From assembly GCF_018332515.1 (NCBI RefSeq), contig NZ_BOQD01000176.1, positions 1 through 35,849 on the forward strand: 35,849 bases of DNA. The letters are read 5' to 3'. The notes below the pieces were generated by a model. The model did not search any database. It was not told the DNA's origin and was given only the letters and a program-made list of their open reading frames with translations. The position numbers and the translations under genes were made by a program. Of this stretch, positions 8,813-15,426 are shown one piece after another. Each line of letters opens with the position of its first letter. The first letter of the stretch is position 1. Source of the DNA: Bacillus hominis (GTDB taxonomy: Bacteria > Bacillota > Bacilli > Bacillales > Bacillaceae_G).

Positions 8813-8944
8813 CGGCTCGAGAGCTAAGAGAAATTAAGAATGTATTCTGTAATGATCTCATGGTGAAGGTTAAATAGAACTATCAAATAATTAAAGTTAG
8901 CTTTTTTGAAAGTAAAAAGCTAGGTACATGACTAAATAGTTTAA

Positions 8945-9106
8945 TTATGCTTGTGCTGAAGTAAATAATGACTCCATTTTTACTTTGCTCTTCTCTCGAA
9001 TTTCAGCATCTGCGGTATGCTTATATGGACAAAAATTATAAACCGAGAAGACAAATAGTCTCCCATTACCCTGAAGTATAATGGGGGAAGTTTCTTGTTG
9101 GGATTC
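8945..9106 (-). pseudogene. C-terminal fragment of an unidentified gene, possibly cut at the prophage junction
   Basis: Leftward frame of 53 codons ending at the stop at 8945-8947. It reads like the tail of a soluble protein (LQGNGRLFVFSVYNFCPY, then KHTADAEIREKSKVKMESLF). It has no plausible start codon or ribosome binding site, and an in-frame stop at 9107-9109 ends it just where a long inverted repeat begins. Its missing 5' part would lie to the right, on the phage side. One reading is a host gene split by integration; another is an old, decayed gene. Family not recognised. Confidence 0.35.
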
Positions 9107-9109
9107 TTA

Positions 9110-9173
9110 AAAATTTAGAAAAAACTTTCTCAACATTGTTTGAGAAAAGAGTGAAACGAATGTTCTAAATTTT
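9110..9173. repeat. Nested inverted repeat upstream of aimR
   Basis: Perfect 11-bp arms AAAATTTAGAA (9110-9120) and TTCTAAATTTT (9163-9173) enclose a second hairpin TTTCTCAA-CATTGT-TTGAGAAA (9126-9147). Possible roles are a recombinase or att-associated site, a regulator site, or a leader hairpin. No T run follows, so an ordinary terminator is unlikely. Confidence 0.6.
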
Positions 9174-9208
9174 ATGATAAGATGAAAATAATAAAAAAAG
9201 AGCAAAAA

Positions 9209-9288
9209 GACCCACGGCGTTACAGTAGTGCGGTAACACAACTGTGACGTTTTACCCTAGCGAATGTAGGTAAAACTTTCCATGAGTC
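9209..9288. repeat. 80-base three-stem structured element, possibly a B. cereus-group interspersed repeat
   Basis: An outer imperfect stem (GACCCACGG 9209-9217 with CCATGAGTC 9280-9288, 7 of 9 pairs) closes two hairpins. They are CGTTACAGT/ACTGTGACG (9218-9226 with 9241-9249, one G-T wobble) and GTTTTACC/GGTAAAAC (9249-9256 with 9269-9276). The compact, nearly self-complementary layout resembles short non-coding repeats such as the bcr elements of the B. cereus group; that identity is a guess. It ends about 105 bases before the aimR start. Outside this element and the 9110 repeat, the 8670-9392 interval shows no intact gene. Confidence 0.5.
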
Positions 9289-9392
9289 AGCCTCAAGTAT
9301 ATCACACTTCAAATAGTTTTAAATCCATATGGAACGTTTTCTTGTTGAGAAAATCAGGGGCTGTGTCTTGTGTTCTATTTAGGAGGATACGG

Positions 9393-10550
9393 ATGAGGGC
9401 TTTGATGAATGAACTGAATAACACGATTCAGTCAAATAATATTAGTACAAGAAAGTTAGCGAAAGATACAGGTATTAGTAGAACAACAATTACAAATGGT
9501 CTGTCCTTTGTAACAGGAGAAATGAAATTTGATGTTTTTGAAAAATTGGTTCGTCATGTGTATAAAAGTCCCATAGAACAAACAAGAAGGATTAAAGATT
9601 TTATTTTAAAGTGTGGAACTAGCTTGAATGTAAGAAAAGCATTGAGTTATTGCCAGGTAGCAGGAGAATACGATCTTATAGATATGTTAATCGAAAAATT
9701 CAAAATGGAAACAAAAGATCCGGATTTCAAGAAGCTTCAAAAAGATGTACGTAAATATTTAAATGTATACAATCTATATAACCAACGGAATATGAATCGG
9801 AAAAAAGGACAAAGTCTTCTGGAGGAAATATACAAAACACGTGTTTCATCAGATTTGGAATGTCAGGTATTATTAAATACATTACTAATGGCAGCAGAAT
9901 ATGATAGACAAAGGTATAGTGCTATGTCATCATACGCGGACGCGGCAGAAGCTTATGTCGCTAAGATGGATAACGGTTATATTAAAGATTGTTTACGCAT
10001 GCAGCATATGGAACGAATTGCGTACACTCAGTTGCATGCCAATGAAATTGATAGCTGTAGAGCTACGTGCCATGCCATTATAAATTCCGAATTGAATTTC
10101 ACAGTTGTAAAAGCTACAGCATATTGTTGTTTAGGTGAAAGTTATATCTTTGAAAATCCATTAATGGCGGAAAAATATATCTTGAAAGCTATTCAATGTC
10201 TTGAAGGTATAAGTTCACCGAAAGGAACTCAAAAATACAATTCTTTTAAAACGACTCTTGCCTTTTTATATATTGAGTTCGGATTTAATTTAGATAATAT
10301 TGATTTTGATTTTATTAGTGATGGTGATCTTGCTTATTATGAGTGTTTATATGGTGATAAGCAAAATGGTTATAGAATTTTTGAAAGGTTAAAAGATCAA
10401 GGTCTATCGGCCTTCCAAATGTACTATCTTTCTAGAATTGAAAATGATACAATTATGGCGAGGGAATCTTTAGAAAAATTTGAAAAAACGGGAAGTATAA
10501 TATATGCGCAACTTCCAAAGCGCATTTTAATAACTGAAGGAGTGTTGTAA
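9393..10550 (+). CDS. aimR: AimR-like arbitrium receptor/transcription factor
   Basis: 385 residues from the ATG at 9393, which has AGGAGG 6 bases upstream (9381-9386). The frame stays open to an ATG at 9282, but that one lies inside a structured element and has no ribosome binding site. Residues 1-55 form a helix-turn-helix (STRKLAKDTGISRTTITNGL). The rest is a helical repeat array like the TPR domain of AimR/Rap-type peptide receptors (LLNTLLMAAEYDRQRYSAMS, ATAYCCLGESYIFENPLMAE). The length matches known AimR proteins (about 380-390). A small secreted-peptide gene follows one base after the stop, the defining aimR-aimP layout. In known systems AimR activates a lysis-promoting downstream transcript until the peptide accumulates and pushes the phage to lysogeny. 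Confidence 0.88.
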   Translation: MRALMNELNNTIQSNNISTRKLAKDTGISRTTITNGLSFVTGEMKFDVFEKLVRHVYKSPIEQTRRIKDFILKCGTSLNVRKALSYCQVAGEYDLIDMLIEKFKMETKDPDFKKLQKDVRKYLNVYNLYNQRNMNRKKGQSLLEEIYKTRVSSDLECQVLLNTLLMAAEYDRQRYSAMSSYADAAEAYVAKMDNGYIKDCLRMQHMERIAYTQLHANEIDSCRATCHAIINSELNFTVVKATAYCCLGESYIFENPLMAEKYILKAIQCLEGISSPKGTQKYNSFKTTLAFLYIEFGFNLDNIDFDFISDGDLAYYECLYGDKQNGYRIFERLKDQGLSAFQMYYLSRIENDTIMARESLEKFEKTGSIIYAQLPKRILITEGVL

Positions 10551-10551
10551 A

Positions 10552-10707
10552 ATGAAAAAAATTTTAGTCACTACATTATGCGCACTTGCGTTATCAATTG
10601 GGGTTATCGGTGCTGGTGCAGATCAGACTAAAGATTTAGGTAAAGAAAAAGCTACTGTACATACTAAAGAAGTACAATTAATGATGGTCGATCCCGGTGG
10701 GATGTAA
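10552..10707 (+). CDS. aimP: AimP-like arbitrium pre-pro-peptide
   Basis: 51 codons starting one base after aimR; its ribosome binding site AAGGAG (10537-10542) lies within the aimR end. It has a lysine N-terminus (MKKIL), a hydrophobic Sec-type core (ALALSIGVIGAGA), a charged middle part and a short glycine-rich C-terminus, LMMVDPGGM. In known AimP proteins the mature signal is the last 6-10 residues, released by extracellular proteases and imported by the oligopeptide permease. The end here differs from the xxxRGA type of SPbeta/phi3T phages and is closer to Pro-Gly-Gly type ends reported for B. cereus-group AimP. The exact cleavage point is not visible. A terminator follows 15 bases after the stop. 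Confidence 0.85.
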   Translation: MKKILVTTLCALALSIGVIGAGADQTKDLGKEKATVHTKEVQLMMVDPGGM

Positions 10708-10722
10708 TATAAATGAATAGTT

Positions 10723-10757
10723 AAAAAGACGCTACTTATAGTAGCGTCTTTCGTCTT
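10723..10757 (+). terminator. Terminator after aimP
   Basis: A perfect 11-bp stem (AAAGACGCTAC, loop TTATA, GTAGCGTCTTT) followed by CGTCTTTTA separates aimP from the next gene. In arbitrium phages, transcription past this point is what AimR controls. Confidence 0.88.
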
Positions 10758-10850
10758 TTATAGGCGTGTCACGTTTTTGGAAGTTTCGGAAAAAATATAC
10801 CACTTGATACATATTTCACAAATTGGTAAGGATGAAGGGGAGGAAATAAG

Positions 10851-11024
10851 GTGAAAAAAGAGACGGCCAAACAAGAAACAAAACGCTTAATTAGGGAGTT
10901 GTTCGGAGCTGAAAAAGTAAGTTGTGATATGAATTATCTAATGGAGGAGTTGTATAAGCAAGGACAGATTACTCCGGAACAGTACAAACAAATTGCAGCT
11001 ATATTGCAACAAAAAAAGGAATAG
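10851..11024 (+). CDS. Small protein in the aimX position
   Basis: 57 codons from a GTG with GGGGAGG 7 bases upstream. It is soluble, highly charged and helical, with no signal peptide: MKKETAKQETKRLIRELFG, then a turn and ITPEQYKQIAAILQQ. It lies between the aimP terminator and the convergent repressor, the place of aimX in known arbitrium phages, where AimR-controlled RNA or a small product favours lysis. Sequence similarity to known AimX cannot be judged here. It ends inside a two-way hairpin shared with the convergent repressor gene. Confidence 0.65.
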   Translation: MKKETAKQETKRLIRELFGAEKVSCDMNYLMEELYKQGQITPEQYKQIAAILQQKKE

Positions 11025-11044
11025 CATCTGGCTAATCCTTTTTT
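11012..11044. terminator. Bidirectional terminator between the aimX-position gene and the repressor
   Basis: AAAAAAGGAATAGC pairs with GCTAATCCTTTTTT around ATCTG, with one A-A mismatch. The A-rich left arm and T-rich right arm let it work in both directions, between two convergent genes. Confidence 0.8.
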
Positions 11045-11046
11045 AC

Positions 11047-11385
11047 TTATTGCTGCTTTCTTTGTAGGAGTTGTCTTAATAAAACATTAGCAATTTCAGC
11101 TTGCTCATCCGTAATTTCTACCCCATCAGAATGAAGTCTGCCTTGATCTAAAAAGTCTTTTACATTAAAGTTAAGACCGTTTGGATTTTCTGTTCTTCCT
11201 AAGATGAAGTCTGTAGTAGTATCAAATATGTCTGCTAGCTGTACAAGAACCTCAGCGTTTGGTTTTCTTTTATTTGTCTCATATCCACTATACGTAGAAT
11301 CGTTTTTACCAATACGATCTGCGACTTCTTGCATTGTCCAACCGCGTCTATTTCGTAAGAATTTTAATTGAGTTCCTATATCCAT
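11047..11385 (-). CDS. XRE-family repressor (CI-like, lysogeny maintenance)
   Basis: 112 residues from the ATG at 11385, which has GGGGGT 8 bases upstream. A longer frame from 11424 lacks a ribosome binding site. Residues 1-60 are an XRE helix-turn-helix (IGTQLKFLRNRRGWTMQEVA, then DSTYSGYETNKRKPNAEVLV). The short C-terminal part (DFLDQGRLHSDGVEITDEQA) is helical. There is no LexA-type Ser-Lys protease domain, so release from DNA would not be by RecA-stimulated self-cleavage, which fits control by a peptide system. It is divergent from a Cro-like gene across a 266-base control region. By position it is the main repressor candidate. Confidence 0.85.
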   Translation of the reverse strand: MDIGTQLKFLRNRRGWTMQEVADRIGKNDSTYSGYETNKRKPNAEVLVQLADIFDTTTDFILGRTENPNGLNFNVKDFLDQGRLHSDGVEITDEQAEIANVLLRQLLQRKQQ

Positions 11386-11482
11386 ACTTTTTACCCCCGT
11401 TAAATTCTCTTTTATATTTTTCATCGATTTTATTTTTTATAAATTTTATAAAAATATATAAAACGTTTTTTATTTTTTTGTT

Positions 11483-11517
11483 GTTATCTATATATAAGAT
11501 AACACTTTATTGGACAA
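11483..11517 (-). promoter_or_regulatory. Leftward promoter of the XRE repressor, overlapped by a 21-bp palindrome
   Basis: Read leftward, TTGTCC (11512-11517), 17 bases, TATATA (11489-11494) forms a good sigma-A promoter. A perfect inverted repeat GTTATCT-ATATATA-AGATAAC (11483-11503) covers the -10 box and is a likely operator, for the repressor itself or the Cro-like protein. Confidence 0.65.
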
Positions 11518-11589
11518 TTACACAATGGTAAATACACGCATATTGCAAGTGAAATTAGATGAGTGTTCATAAAAAAGTTGAAAAATCAC

Positions 11590-11618
11590 TTTACTTACTT
11601 GCAAAACGCCAGTATAAT
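11590..11618 (+). promoter_or_regulatory. Rightward early promoter with an operator in its spacer
   Basis: TTTACT (11590-11595), 17 bases, TATAAT (11613-11618), 33 bases before the Cro-like start. The spacer contains the imperfect palindrome ACTTGC-AAAAC-GCCAGT (11597-11613). A near-copy, ACTTGCAAAGCGCCAGT, lies inside the Cro-like gene at 11845-11861, and a related sequence ACTTGCAATATGCGTGT reads leftward at 11534-11550. This looks like the phage early promoter and its repressor sites. Confidence 0.65.
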
Positions 11619-11651
11619 AAAAATCATTAAAGGTTGTCTGGAGGTGGACAT

Positions 11652-11960
11652 ATGAAAAGGACTTGGTTAGCGGATTTACGTGGGAAAAAACGTATGTCGC
11701 AGGCGGCTCTAGCGGATAAGGTTAGTGTGACTCCTGGTCATATAGCAGATTTAGAGACTGGTAGACGCGATCCGGGAGGAAAATTAGCCTTGCAAATCGC
11801 AATTGTACTTGGGTTCCCTATGGAACATTTTTATTTACCCGCTTACTTGCAAAGCGCCAGTAAAAAAGAAGTTAGACAATCGTTTGAACTGGGATTTCCA
11901 CCAAAAGAAGAATTTTTAGAGCATTATCCTCATTACTTAGAAAAAACTGTAGGGGGCTGA
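11652..11960 (+). CDS. Cro-like XRE helix-turn-helix protein
   Basis: 103 residues. The ATG at 11652 is preceded by GGAGGTGG; an upstream in-frame TTG at 11634 is not needed. The helix-turn-helix is in residues 5-60 (WLADLRGKKRMSQAALADKV, then TPGHIADLETGRRDPGGKLA). The C-terminal 40 residues are unlike the leftward repressor. It is the first gene of the rightward early operon and is divergent from the repressor, the classic Cro position. It carries an operator-like sequence inside its own coding region (11845-11861). Confidence 0.85.
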   Translation: MKRTWLADLRGKKRMSQAALADKVSVTPGHIADLETGRRDPGGKLALQIAIVLGFPMEHFYLPAYLQSASKKEVRQSFELGFPPKEEFLEHYPHYLEKTVGG

Positions 11961-11965
11961 GGAGT

Positions 11966-12115
11966 GTGGGGAAAAAGACATCCGGCTTATACGTCCGTAA
12001 CGAGTACTACGGTACAGAGAAAAAGGAAGTTCTATTTCAAGAAGTATACGAAAAATATTTAGGTGTTAAAGTAACGGTCACAAGAAAGAAAAAAACAGAA
12101 GTAAAGGCAAGTTAA
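11966..12115 (+). CDS. Small basic hypothetical protein (49 residues)
   Basis: GTG start at 11966, 5 bases after the previous stop, with AGGGGG upstream. The product is lysine-rich (KKTSGLYVRNEYYGTEKKEV; tail VTVTRKKKTEVKAS) with no membrane segment. An alternative GTG at 11964 opens another frame of 32 codons, which is less protein-like. Family not recognised; an early phage gene by position. Confidence 0.5.
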   Translation: MGKKTSGLYVRNEYYGTEKKEVLFQEVYEKYLGVKVTVTRKKKTEVKAS

Positions 12116-12138
12116 AAAATTGAAAGGAGGTGATACAC

Positions 12139-12300
12139 ATGCAACGGTACGTGACTTATGCGACTCGATTAGTAAAAGCAAAAGACGTAAAAGCTGTATG
12201 TTGCGAAAGTAAAAATTACTTCAAGAATGGCTCAGAAGAACAAGCGGTAAACACCATGTTAAAGCTAACGGAAAGGAGTGAACGTGTTGGCCAACATTAA
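12139..12300 (+). CDS. Small hypothetical protein (53 residues)
   Basis: The ATG is preceded by a near-ideal AAAGGAGGTGA. The product (MQRYVTYATRLVKAKDVKAV, then a Cys-Cys pair) is basic and soluble. Its last 17 bases overlap the start of the SbcC-like gene, so the two are probably translationally coupled. No family recognised. Confidence 0.6.
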   Translation: MQRYVTYATRLVKAKDVKAVCCESKNYFKNGSEEQAVNTMLKLTERSERVGQH

Positions 12301-13840
12301 TGAGATTTTCGTAGAAGGATTCCAGTCACATACGAATAGCCATTTCAATTTAGGAAATGGGCTGAACGTAATTACCGGACCATCTGATAGTGGTAAAACA
12401 TCCATCATACGAGCGGTTCGCTGGATAGCATTTAACGAACCTCAAGGTGAGGCTTTTGTTAACGAATCAGTGGGACAGGCTACTGTAGCGATTCACATGG
12501 ATAACGGCATTATTATTTCAAAGCACCGTAGAAAAGGAAAAACATCGTACAGAATCCAAACGGATCCAGGCGATGCAGGAAGTGTATTTGAGAAGTCAGA
12601 GGTACCGGAAGAAGTAAAACAATTACTTGGTATCACAAAGCAAACATTTGGGGATTTTGTTACTGCTTTAAACTTTGCATTTCAGCTCGAAGCTCCGTTC
12701 TTAATAAGTGAGACACCATCATCGGGTGCAAAAGTACTAGGTAAGTTAGCAGGAACAGAAGCTGTGGATCTCGCGGTAAAAAGTGTTTCAAAAGATACAT
12801 ACGCAGCAAGGCAAGAGAGGTTACTAGCTGAAAAAGAAATTGAGAGATTAGCAGGTAACTTGCTCGAGTACTTGGATGTGGATGATAAAGTACAGCAGTT
12901 AAAAACAGCTGAAAGTTTGATGGAACATGTAGAAGAATTACATAAAAAGAAAGAGGTACTGCAGCAACTACAAACTCAACAACAGATAGCATTTGAAAAA
13001 TTCCGTGTAGCGTTTGTTGAGGATGAGAGACTCTCAAAGGTGCCGGTTCTTATACAAATACTTGAAGAAACAGAAAAAGACCAGCAGCGTCTGCAAACAC
13101 TACTGGACTTACAAAAAAGATACGAGTCACTGTCCACCGCCAAGAAGACATTGACTGAAACACTAAAACAATTTGATGGATTAGTAGAAGTAAGTAACTT
13201 GTTACGAGGTTCTACTAAATCCGAAGAAATATATTCTTTGCTTTCTATCTTATCACAAAACTATAAGAAGTATAGTCAAGTATTACAAGAAGCTCAATTA
13301 CAGGTCGAGAGGTTAACTGTAATTGCAAACATTAATGTAGCTGTGATTGAAGAGGAAGTAAAGAAAACGGATGAGTTAAAGAAACTCTATGTACAACATA
13401 GCGTGGTTAAACAACGCTACGAAAAAACAAGTAAGGATGTAGAAAGATTATCTGTACCTGGTAATGCGTCAGATCAACTACAAGAATGCGAAACCAGTAT
13501 TACACAACTAAGTCAAATGAGTGTGCTCTTACAAAAATACCAGAATATACAAAATTATTATATGAGCCGGAAAAGTCGTGCGGAACATTTAAATGGTCCG
13601 AGAGAAGTGGTAATACAGATTGCAAATGCTGAGAACAATGTTACTCATTTAGCTGAATTAAAAGAGTTGTTACGAAACTATATGATCTGGCATCAAAGAG
13701 TACGTCATAGTACAAGCACATTGGAACTATATGAAAAGCACATTGAAAATTACACTAAGGAATTGGAAGAGACATGGAACGAGGCTGGTGGAGTTTGTCC
13801 GCTATGCGAATCGCCGATGTCTTTTGAACATTCTCATTGA
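12284..13840 (+). CDS. SbcC/Rad50-type ATPase, N-terminal half ending at the zinc hook
   Basis: About 518 residues. The GTG at 12284 or TTG at 12287 fits AAAGGAG at 12272-12278. Residues 1-170 form the N-terminal ABC-ATPase lobe, with Walker A GPSDSGKTSII and RAVRWIAFNEP after it as in Rad50/SbcC. Residues of about 170-500 form a long coiled coil. The protein ends with GGVCPLCESPM, the CxxC zinc hook found at the middle, not the end, of normal Rad50/SbcC. It has no Walker B, ABC signature or returning coil; those are in a separate gene at 14397. The two halves presumably assemble with the SbcD-like nuclease to process DNA ends or replication intermediates. Confidence 0.85.
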   Translation: MLANINEIFVEGFQSHTNSHFNLGNGLNVITGPSDSGKTSIIRAVRWIAFNEPQGEAFVNESVGQATVAIHMDNGIIISKHRRKGKTSYRIQTDPGDAGSVFEKSEVPEEVKQLLGITKQTFGDFVTALNFAFQLEAPFLISETPSSGAKVLGKLAGTEAVDLAVKSVSKDTYAARQERLLAEKEIERLAGNLLEYLDVDDKVQQLKTAESLMEHVEELHKKKEVLQQLQTQQQIAFEKFRVAFVEDERLSKVPVLIQILEETEKDQQRLQTLLDLQKRYESLSTAKKTLTETLKQFDGLVEVSNLLRGSTKSEEIYSLLSILSQNYKKYSQVLQEAQLQVERLTVIANINVAVIEEEVKKTDELKKLYVQHSVVKQRYEKTSKDVERLSVPGNASDQLQECETSITQLSQMSVLLQKYQNIQNYYMSRKSRAEHLNGPREVVIQIANAENNVTHLAELKELLRNYMIWHQRVRHSTSTLELYEKHIENYTKELEETWNEAGGVCPLCESPMSFEHSH

Positions 13841-13850
13841 GGGGTGATTA

Positions 13851-14150
13851 GTGTTGGTAAATATAAAAGAAATTGATGAGTACGTTAATACCGTTGGACG
13901 TTTAAATACAGCACTTTCCGAAGTGCGGTCAACGTTAGCTGCTCTAGAAAGTGGGGAAGGTCAATTTGAAATAGATCTTCGTAGGCATCATGTCTATCAC
14001 AGTATTCACAAATTAAATATGGTAAATCGTAAAGAACTGGATACAGTTATTCGCTATGTCATAATTGGGCACTTAAAAGATAAAGAAAAGTTTCTTGAAT
14101 CAGAGCTACAAAATTTACTATCAAAACAACTTGAAGGGGGAAATGAGTAA
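13851..14150 (+). CDS. Hypothetical protein between the split SbcC halves
   Basis: 99 residues from a GTG with GGGGTGA upstream. It is soluble and mainly helical (EIDEYVNTVGRLNTALSEVR, then LRRHHVYHSIHKLNMVNRKE), with a histidine-rich middle. Its stop overlaps the next start by one base. It was not recognised; its placement between the two ATPase halves suggests a part in the same complex. Confidence 0.65.
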   Translation: MLVNIKEIDEYVNTVGRLNTALSEVRSTLAALESGEGQFEIDLRRHHVYHSIHKLNMVNRKELDTVIRYVIIGHLKDKEKFLESELQNLLSKQLEGGNE

Positions 14151-14383
14151 TGGAATTAAAACAACGTATTGAAATTGCAAAAGCAAATTTAAAGAAAGCA
14201 GAAACAGCAAAAATCCAAGCAGAGGCGGAAAAGTCTTCAGCTGAAAAGCAATTAACAGAAATCGCTGAACAAATGGCGCAGTACGGGGTAACGCCTGAAA
14301 CGATCCAGGAAGAAATCAATAAGCTTGATACATCAGTTAAAGAAAACCTGGAGCATGTAGAACGACTCATCCCGCAGGTATAA
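14150..14383 (+). CDS. Small coiled-coil protein between the split SbcC halves
   Basis: 77 residues. The first 50 are an alanine/lysine/glutamate-rich coiled coil (RIEIAKANLKKAETAKIQAE), followed by YGVTPETIQEEINKL. The start ATG overlaps the preceding TAA. It could supply part of the missing C-terminal coil of the split ATPase or act as a separate adaptor; this is inference from position and composition. Confidence 0.65.
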   Translation: MELKQRIEIAKANLKKAETAKIQAEAEKSSAEKQLTEIAEQMAQYGVTPETIQEEINKLDTSVKENLEHVERLIPQV

Positions 14384-14396
14384 GGAGGCTATTTTT

Positions 14397-15032
14397 ATGT
14401 ACGAGCTTCTAAAAGCAAGAGCGGATATCCGTCAGGCAAGCGATAAATTGAAAATGAAAATCGGTCAACGTGATTTGTTAGTTAAGCAACAAAAAAGCGC
14501 AGAAGCAAGAAAAGCAAAAGCTGAGGAGCAACTTGGAGAGTTTGATTTAGTACAAATTCTTCTTCAAAAGACAAGTGATTATGCAAGGCAGCAAGCAAAA
14601 CGTCGTATAGAAGAAATTGTTACGTCAGCTCTTACAGTTGTTTTCGATAAAGACTACAGATTCGAAATTGAAATTGCCGTAAAAGGTAATCAACCGGTAG
14701 CAGAGTATTGGCTACAGTCTGAGGATGTACGGACACAATTAAAGCCACCTGATTATGATCGCGGTGGTGGTGTAGCAGACGTAGTTAGTTTAGCGCTCAG
14801 ATTGGCTGTTGGAGAAATTAGTGGTGTAAGAGGACCGTTATTCTTAGATGAGGTTGGAAAGCACGTGAGTCAAGAATACGCACCAAATGTGGCGTATTTC
14901 TTGAAGGAGTATAGTACGAAATTTAAACGTCAAATCATTTTAATTACGCACAGTACTCATTTAGCTGAGATAGGTGACGTAGCACTTGGTGTGACTCAAA
15001 AACAAGGAAAAAGCATAGTAACTGCTTTATAG
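14397..15032 (+). CDS. SbcC/Rad50-type ATPase, C-terminal half
   Basis: 211 residues with an ideal AAGGAGG 8 bases upstream. Residues 1-60 are a short coiled coil. Then comes the C-terminal ATPase lobe: DYDRGGGVADVVSLALRLAV stands in the place of the ABC signature (usual LSGGE replaced by RGGGV), GPLFLDEVGKHVS is Walker B and D-loop, and IILITHSTHLAEIGD holds the H-loop histidine. It lacks Walker A, which is in the gene at 12284. Its coil is far shorter than the roughly 330-residue coil of the N-half, so the halves are asymmetric. The GGGVxDVV signature variant occurs in phage-type SbcC-like ATPases. Confidence 0.85.
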   Translation: MYELLKARADIRQASDKLKMKIGQRDLLVKQQKSAEARKAKAEEQLGEFDLVQILLQKTSDYARQQAKRRIEEIVTSALTVVFDKDYRFEIEIAVKGNQPVAEYWLQSEDVRTQLKPPDYDRGGGVADVVSLALRLAVGEISGVRGPLFLDEVGKHVSQEYAPNVAYFLKEYSTKFKRQIILITHSTHLAEIGDVALGVTQKQGKSIVTAL

Positions 15033-15048
15033 AAAGGGAGATTTGGAT

Positions 15049-15426
15049 ATGTGTATGAAATGCGAAATTAAAAATGCGTTAAAAGGTGCACTAGCTAGTG
15101 CTGCAGGTTTAAAAATTACTGAGGAAGTTATCGGGAAAGCAACGGAAGCTCAGTTAAAGGAATTACAAGCTGCAGATGCAGCGGAGAAAGCTATTAAAGA
15201 ACAACTTCAAGCTGAATATAAAGCTGAGATTGCTCCTATTCGTGAGAAGTACGTAAAGCGAACTGAGGAACTATTAAAACCAGTTTTTGAACGTCATGAC
15301 GCTGCTTGTATGGAAATTCAAAATACTTTAGGTATCAAAGAAGACGACGATGTATCAATTAATCTTGGAACTGGTGAAGTTACAAAAGAAGTTATTAAAG
15401 AAAAAGAATCAAGCAATCTTCACTAA
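15049..15426 (+). CDS. Hypothetical coiled-coil protein with N-terminal CxxC
   Basis: 125 residues from the ATG at 15049 (AAAGGGAG 8 bases upstream; the in-frame TTG at 15043 is too close to it). It starts MCMKCEIK, has a long alanine/glutamate-rich coil (residues 25-75), and ends with LGIKEDDDVSINLGTGEV, a small beta element. No family was identified. It lies between the ATPase C-half and the nuclease gene, so it may be an accessory of that complex. Confidence 0.65.
   Translation: MCMKCEIKNALKGALASAAGLKITEEVIGKATEAQLKELQAADAAEKAIKEQLQAEYKAEIAPIREKYVKRTEELLKPVFERHDAACMEIQNTLGIKEDDDVSINLGTGEVTKEVIKEKESSNLH

Noticed and set aside
9282-9392. 37-codon N-terminal extension of aimR from the ATG at 9282
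   Set aside because: That ATG is in a hairpin arm without a ribosome binding site, while the ATG at 9393 has AGGAGG and gives the usual AimR length.
11597-11861. Repeated 17-base ACTTGC units as a CRISPR-like array
   Set aside because: Only three spread, differing copies in an operator region, with no regular spacing or cas genes.
11964-12062. GTG frame of 32 codons overlapping the 49-residue gene
   Set aside because: The alternative start two bases later gives a longer frame that ends just before the next ribosome binding site; this one looks like its shadow.
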